NCBI RefSeq assembly: GCF_014257025.1 | Contig: NZ_JACMSF010000030.1 | Coordinates: 38,813 to 102,812, forward strand | Reading direction: 5' to 3' | DNA: 64,000 bases | Origin: Streptomyces cupreus | GTDB taxonomy: Bacteria > Actinomycetota > Actinomycetes > Streptomycetales > Streptomycetaceae | Shown: positions 59,826-64,000 of the stretch, piece after piece | Layout of the letters: each line of letters starts with the position of its first letter | Position numbering within the stretch: position 1 is the stretch's first letter | Program-made: the position numbers and the translations under genes | The notes under the pieces: model-generated | Databases searched by the model: none | Told to the model about the DNA's origin: nothing | Seen by the model: the letters and a program-made list of their open reading frames with translations, nothing else

Positions 59826-61256
59826 TTACGTTTCGTCATGCCCGGGGTACGCCCAGGGGTTGGCGCGGCAGCTGATCCCGTCGTGGTCCAGGAACTTGGT
59901 CTGCTGCTGCATGACCGGGGCGAGATCGCCGTCCTTGTCGCAGGTCACATGGTGGAAGCCGAGCCGGTGGCCGACCTCGTGGTTGATCAGCATCTGCCGG
60001 TAGGCGTGGATCTGATCGCCGTAGGTCTCCGACCCCTGCGCCCAGCGATAGGCGTTGATCATCACGCGCTCGGTGGCGGCCGAGTCGCAGGACACGTTGT
60101 CCACGGTGGTGTCCAGGCCCGATTTGGCACACCAGTCGGCGGTCGTGCCCGGGCTGGCCAGGGTGATCACGAAGTCGGGCTTGCCGGAGTAGACGCGCTC
60201 GAAGGTACGGGCGCCGTTGTGCGCCCAGCTCCGGTCGTCGTTCAGCGTCCTCTGCACGGCCTGCGCGAACAGCTCGCCGTCCAGCCCGAGCCCCTGCTCC
60301 ACATCCACCCGGTAGGTGAACTTCTGCCCCTGGCCGGGCGCCCTGTCGACGCCCTTGACGGCGTCGAACTTCCCCGGCCCGTCGAGCGTGGCGCTCAGCG
60401 CATACGTCTTGCCCATCTTCTGCTCGTACGTCAGCGCCGCCACCGCCGACCCGGACGGCGCCGGCCGCCCTTCCCCTCGCGAGGCGGAGTCCCGCGCGTC
60501 CCGCGCCTGGTCGGTGGCCGACTGCGACTGTACGTCGGAGTCCTCGCCCCGGTCCGTGACCTGCCCCGCGACCACGACCGCGAGCACGGTGGTGACGGCG
60601 GCGGCCGCGATACCGGTGAAGGCACGCCCCTTGGATCCCTTGCCGGAGGCGGGTTCGCCAGTGGGCGGCGGGGAGTCGGCCTCGGTCTCGCTCGGCACCC
60701 CGACCGCGGCGGACCAGTCGGTGACGGAGGCGTACGGGTCGGCGGAGGTCCGGGGCGTGAAGACGTCGACATCCTCGTCGAAGGCGTCGACGTAATCCTG
60801 CCGGGGCCCACGACGCTCGGCCGCGGGCTGCTGATGCGGTATCCCGACCCCGCCCGCGACCGGCCCGCTTCTCAACTGACCCCAGCCACCGCCGGCTTCA
60901 CGATGCTCGGGGTGCCCGCCACGGACCTGGGGTACGCCATGTGGGGGGGTGCCGTCGGGATAGCGGGGGGTGCCGTGGGCCGGGGTGCCGTCAGGCAGGC
61001 GGGGCACGCCATGAGCCGGGGTCCCATCAGGGAACCGCGGCACCCCATGAGCCGGAGTCCCGTCAGGGAACCGCGGCACCCCATGAGCCGGAGTCCCATC
61101 AGGGAACCGCGGCACCCCATGAGCCGGAGTCCCGTCAGGGAACCGCGGCACCCCATGAGCCGGAGTCCCGTCGGCAACCCCCGGAGCCCCCCGCCGCCCC
61201 GTCCTGTCCGCCGCGTCCCCCTTGGGCGCGGGCCCCCGCCGACTGTGGCGTCCCAC
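59826..61256 (-). CDS. DUF3152 protein with metzincin-like motif and N-terminal repeats
   Basis: 476 residues. Residues 28-111 are seven copies of a 12-residue repeat (PDGTPAHGVPRF). One membrane helix follows near 215-232 (GIAAAAVTTVLAVVVAGQV), so the N terminus is cytoplasmic and the rest external. The C-terminal DUF3152 domain (about 270-476) has HEVGHRLGFHHVTC, an HExxHxxGxxH zinc motif, and cysteines in DWCAKSG and SCDSAA. It is probably an extracellular metalloprotease; the substrate is unknown. The ATG at 61256 is eight bases after the upstream hydrolase stop, so they are co-transcribed. Confidence 0.85.
   Translation of the reverse strand: MGRHSRRGPAPKGDAADRTGRRGAPGVADGTPAHGVPRFPDGTPAHGVPRFPDGTPAHGVPRFPDGTPAHGVPRFPDGTPAHGVPRLPDGTPAHGTPRYPDGTPPHGVPQVRGGHPEHREAGGGWGQLRSGPVAGGVGIPHQQPAAERRGPRQDYVDAFDEDVDVFTPRTSADPYASVTDWSAAVGVPSETEADSPPPTGEPASGKGSKGRAFTGIAAAAVTTVLAVVVAGQVTDRGEDSDVQSQSATDQARDARDSASRGEGRPAPSGSAVAALTYEQKMGKTYALSATLDGPGKFDAVKGVDRAPGQGQKFTYRVDVEQGLGLDGELFAQAVQRTLNDDRSWAHNGARTFERVYSGKPDFVITLASPGTTADWCAKSGLDTTVDNVSCDSAATERVMINAYRWAQGSETYGDQIHAYRQMLINHEVGHRLGFHHVTCDKDGDLAPVMQQQTKFLDHDGISCRANPWAYPGHDET
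60924..61175. repeat. Seven tandem 36-base repeats inside the DUF3152 gene
   Basis: A 36-base unit is repeated seven times in frame; the first four units encode nearly identical 12-residue blocks and the last three diverge. It is a coding minisatellite, likely variable in copy number. Confidence 0.88.
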
Positions 61257-61263
61257 TCGCGCC

Positions 61264-62280
61264 TCAGCTCCCCGCGGTCTCGGTCAGTGCGTCACCGTCG
61301 TCCGAGGCCGCGTCGGTATCGCCGCCCTCGACGTCGGCGCGCAGTTCACGGAAGGCCCGGGCCACCACGTCCGGATACTCCATCATCGCCACATGCCCGG
61401 CCTCCGGCAGGCTCAGCAGCCGGGAGTGGCGGAAGGCGCGGGCCGCGCGCTGGGCCATGCGGTAGCCGACGAGCTGGTCCCGGCCGCCGTAGACGAGGAG
61501 CGTCGGGGCGAGGACGCGCTCGGCCTGGCGCCAGAGCGCGTGCTGACCGCCGAGCGTGTAGGCGTTGACGATCCCGCGCGCGGAGCGCGCCATCGCGTCC
61601 CAGAAGTACGGCAGTTGCAGCCGCCGCTCCATCTCCTCCACGGCGTTGCGGAACCCCTCCGGGGTCACCCGCCCGGGATCGCCGTAACAAAGGGCCATGA
61701 CCCCGCGCACCCGCTGCTCCGCCGACCACTGCTTGGTGAGCCGGGTGAACAGGGTGACCACGCCGGGCAGCGCCAGCAGCGCGGTGGGGACGGCGGTGCG
61801 TTGGACTCGGATCTCGGGAAGGGCGGGCGACACGAGCGTGAGCGTACGGACGAGATCGGGTCGTACGGCGGAGACGCGCGTGGCGACCGCGCCACCGAGC
61901 GAGTTTCCGAAAAGGTGCACGGGCCCGCGCCCCGAGGCGTCGAGGTAACGGATGACCGCACGCGCGTGGGCGGTGATCGAGTAGTCGCCGTCGTCCGGCG
62001 GCGGGGAGTCACCGAAGCCGGGCAGGTCCACGGCCTCGCCGTCGACGTCCGCCTCCAGCTCCTCCATCAGCTCCGACCAGTTCTGGGAGGAACCGCCGAG
62101 CCCATGGACGTACAACGCCGGCGACAGCCCCGCGCGCGCGGGCGGCCTGGACCGTACCGTCAGAGTGATCCCCGGCAGCCCGACGGACCGCAGCCGCTCG
62201 CCCTTCGCGACCCGGACGGCCGACACCTTCGGAAGCACGTTGGCCGCCGGGGCGGCGGACGGCAGCTCGGTCGAAGACAT
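61264..62280 (-). CDS. Alpha/beta-fold hydrolase
   Basis: 338 residues. It has the oxyanion loop YVHGLGGSSQNWSEL near 57, the nucleophile elbow LFGNSLGGAVATRV near 126, the acid in VYGGRDQLVG near 265 and the histidine in EAGHVAMMEYP near 296. No signal peptide is visible. The ATG at 62280 is the likely start. The substrate cannot be inferred. It is co-transcribed with the DUF3152 gene. Confidence 0.88.
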   Translation of the reverse strand: MSSTELPSAAPAANVLPKVSAVRVAKGERLRSVGLPGITLTVRSRPPARAGLSPALYVHGLGGSSQNWSELMEELEADVDGEAVDLPGFGDSPPPDDGDYSITAHARAVIRYLDASGRGPVHLFGNSLGGAVATRVSAVRPDLVRTLTLVSPALPEIRVQRTAVPTALLALPGVVTLFTRLTKQWSAEQRVRGVMALCYGDPGRVTPEGFRNAVEEMERRLQLPYFWDAMARSARGIVNAYTLGGQHALWRQAERVLAPTLLVYGGRDQLVGYRMAQRAARAFRHSRLLSLPEAGHVAMMEYPDVVARAFRELRADVEGGDTDAASDDGDALTETAGS

Positions 62281-62541
62281 GCGGCAATGTTACGAGACGA
62301 TCACGCAGTGGTTCATGTGTTCGCCGTCACAAGCCGACGGAGTGTCCGGCACGCACCGGCACGCATCCTCACCCCGAAAACGCGTCAGAACGACCAGCCG
62401 ACAACCAACCGAGTGCGCAGGGAGTGACCTCTCGGACGCGGATCGCATAGCGTCCGGATCGGGTGTCTCCTAGGCTCATACAGAGGGCACCCGGTGTGGC
62501 CCCTGCTTCTCTCAGGGACGTTCGTAGGAAGGGAGCCCACC

Positions 62542-62766
62542 ATGGCCGTAGACCCCAGCGATCCCGAGACATTCGAGGACGAGGACACCCAGGAAGCCCA
62601 GGAGGTCGACGTCGAGGCTCCCCCGGCCGACGCGGCCGAGCAGCACGCCGCCCTCTCACCCGACCGCGACGAGCCGCTGAACGAAGCCGACCAGGACCGC
62701 GCCAACGTCGCCGACCTGGCGGAACAGGCCCGGGTCGTCTCGCAGGACGAGGACGACTATCGGTGA
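62542..62766 (+). CDS. Small acidic protein of unknown function
   Basis: 74 residues, very acidic (many Asp, Glu) with a predicted disordered N-terminal half (PSDPETFEDEDTQEAQEVDV) and a helical C-terminal part (EADQDRANVADLAEQARVV). The ATG at 62542 has GGAAGGGAG about 8 bases upstream, which rules out the longer frame from 62494. Similar small acidic proteins occur in many Streptomyces, with no known function. Confidence 0.7.
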   Translation: MAVDPSDPETFEDEDTQEAQEVDVEAPPADAAEQHAALSPDRDEPLNEADQDRANVADLAEQARVVSQDEDDYR

Positions 62767-62963
62767 CGGGCAGTGCCGAAAGGGTCCACTGAGCAGGAGA
62801 GAGGCCGTTTTTTGCCCCGCTCGCCCCGCTTTGAAACCTTCCGCACGGTTTTCGTCACCGTCCGGTCCGTGAAATTCTGCGCTCGCACCGCGCACACCAG
62901 GGTTACCGAAAAGTACGATGGCGGCGCGGCGCACACCGCATGTGGACGACTTTGGGAGGCGGC

Positions 62964-63608
62964 GTGACAGCCATCGAGCAGACAGAGGCGGCACGCCCGC
63001 GAGGTACGCGCCTGCCGCGCCGTGCCCGTAGGAACCAGCTGCTGGGCGCCGCGCAGGAGGTCTTCGTGGCGCAGGGGTACCACGCGGCCGCGATGGACGA
63101 CATCGCCGAGCGCGCCGGCGTCAGCAAGCCGGTGCTCTACCAGCACTTCCCGGGCAAGCTGGACCTGTATCTCGCCCTGCTGGACCAGCACTGCGAGTCC
63201 CTGATCCAGGCCGTACGGAACGCGCTCGCGTCGACGACCGACAACAAGCAGCGCGTACGGGCGACCATGGACGCCTACTTCGCCTACGTCGAGGACGACG
63301 GCGGCGCCTTCCGGCTGGTCTTCGAGTCGGACCTGACGAACGAACCGGCCGTGCGCGAGCGCGTGGACAAGGTCACGATCGAGTGCGCCGAGGCGATCCG
63401 CGACGTCATCGCCGAGGACACCGGCCTCTCGCGCGCGGAGTCGATGCTGCTGGCCTCCGGTCTCGGCGGCCTCGCCCAGGTCGTGGCCCGCTCCTGGCTG
63501 CACAGCGACCGCAGCGTCCCGCGCGAGCAGGCGGTGCAGCTGCTGACCTCGCTCGCCTGGCGGGGCATCGCGGGCTTCCCGCTGCACGGCACCGACCAGC
63601 ACCACTGA
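62964..63608 (+). CDS. TetR family transcriptional regulator
   Basis: 214 residues. The helix-turn-helix is MDDIAERAGVSKPVLYQHFP followed by GKLDLY (about 44-69). The C-terminal domain (YFAYVEDDGGAFRLVFESD) resembles a common actinobacterial TetR branch. The GTG at 62964 has GGGAGGCGGC directly upstream. The effector and target genes are unknown. The DUF3107 gene follows 135 bases later. Confidence 0.87.
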   Translation: MTAIEQTEAARPRGTRLPRRARRNQLLGAAQEVFVAQGYHAAAMDDIAERAGVSKPVLYQHFPGKLDLYLALLDQHCESLIQAVRNALASTTDNKQRVRATMDAYFAYVEDDGGAFRLVFESDLTNEPAVRERVDKVTIECAEAIRDVIAEDTGLSRAESMLLASGLGGLAQVVARSWLHSDRSVPREQAVQLLTSLAWRGIAGFPLHGTDQHH

Positions 63609-63743
63609 CGCACCGCTTGTTCCCGCCCGCTGTTCGCTCCTGGCGTTCTTGCGCGGAGCGTGTACGTCCCCTCACCGGGCTAATGTGTGCTGGGTACGGC
63701 GCGGAAGGTCGCGCACTTCACTGACCGTCGGAGGGACATAGCC

Positions 63744-63971
63744 GTGGAGGTCAAGATCGGCGTGCAGCACGCGCCCCGCGAGATCGTTCTGGAGAGCGGT
63801 CAGAGTGCCGAGGAGGTCGAGCGGGCGGTGTCCGAGGCGCTGGCCGGCAAGTCGGCGCTGCTGAGCCTCGTGGACGAGCACGGCCGCAAGGTCCTCGTCC
63901 CGGCCGACCGTCTCGCGTACGTCGAGCTCGGCGAGCCGGCCCCGCGCAAGGTGGGTTTCGGCGCGCTGTAA
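63744..63971 (+). CDS. DUF3107 family small protein
   Basis: 75 residues. It is a conserved actinobacterial family with the pattern VEVKIGVQHAPREIVLESGQ and, near the end, VPADRLAYVELGEP. No function is known. The GTG at 63744 has GGAGGG nine bases upstream. Its promoter is not obvious in 63609-63743. The 29 bases to the window end hold nothing recognisable. Confidence 0.85.
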   Translation: MEVKIGVQHAPREIVLESGQSAEEVERAVSEALAGKSALLSLVDEHGRKVLVPADRLAYVELGEPAPRKVGFGAL

Positions 63972-64000
63972 GCAGCAGCTGCGACGGAGGGCCCGGCGGA

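Noticed and set aside
60924..61175. CRISPR-like array because of 36-base periodicity
   Set aside because: The units are contiguous with no unique spacers and encode a continuous peptide repeat.
1..64000. Prophage, integrative element, toxin-antitoxin or defence island
   Set aside because: No integrase, transposase, tail, restriction or paired toxin-antitoxin genes, no base-composition break and no tRNA-adjacent attachment duplicates beyond the two tRNA copies themselves.

Overview
This window is chromosomal DNA from a Streptomyces or very close relative. Evidence: very high GC with G/C-biased third codon positions, many GTG starts, and several actinomycete hallmark loci (sigR-rsrA, the WhiB-like gene wblC, mycoredoxin, adnAB, and the PPA1309, UPF0182 and DUF3107 families). 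It looks like conserved core chromosome. I see no insertion sequence, prophage, CRISPR array, rRNA operon or secondary-metabolite cluster.

Layout, left to right. 1-4048: partial peptide deformylase (def), a TPR protein, and two translationally coupled membrane HD-domain proteins, one an intact HD-GYP. 4174-5417: thiol-oxidative-stress switch sigR-rsrA with a SigR-type promoter and a 55-residue N-terminal extension for a longer isoform. 5425-10505: hydrolase, SRAP/HMCES protein, membrane metalloprotease, aroA, rsgA and an SMR transporter. 10512-14743: TetR regulator, hisN, CBS protein, catalase and a divergent Fur-family regulator, with a promoter/operator between the last two. 15007-17234: two identical initiator tRNA genes flanking a Sel1-repeat protein. 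17278-26170: UPF0182 membrane protein, PPA1309 protein, PDZ/Lon-like protease, a 52-aa membrane protein, moaE, an NAD-dependent epimerase, a DUF2342 protein and a Nudix hydrolase. 26222-29391: a stress-type operon of one TerD-AIM24 fusion and two AIM24 proteins. 29523-32949: YgjP-like metallopeptidase, a ThiF-fold protein and an overlapping ABC1 kinase.

32954-34628 holds wblC with a coupled small gene. Its leader is about 600 nt and contains a strong-RBS upstream ORF and an intrinsic terminator, downstream of a promoter with the WblC-type AT-rich block. 34652-47357 is rich in DNA repair and redox genes: uvrD2, mrx1 (with a SigR promoter), nudC, an M20 dipeptidase, adnB, adnA and an alkyltransferase-like protein. 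47544-53579: a 909-aa membrane/pseudokinase/flippase fusion and two paralogous secreted aminopeptidase lipoproteins. 53642-54890: moeZ under another SigR promoter. 54884-59645: a four-gene operon (PelF/DUF3492-type glycosyltransferase, membrane protein, nucleotide-sugar epimerase, spherulin-4-type protein), predicted here to handle an exopolysaccharide. 59826-63971: DUF3152 protease-like protein with seven 36-bp repeats, an alpha/beta hydrolase, a small acidic protein, a TetR regulator and a DUF3107 protein.

The strongest themes are regulatory. Three promoters fit GGAAT-N18-GTT (sigR, mrx1, moeZ) and link the window to one disulfide-stress regulon. The wblC leader has the parts of an attenuation switch. 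The most novel candidate system is the polysaccharide operon at 54884-59645.
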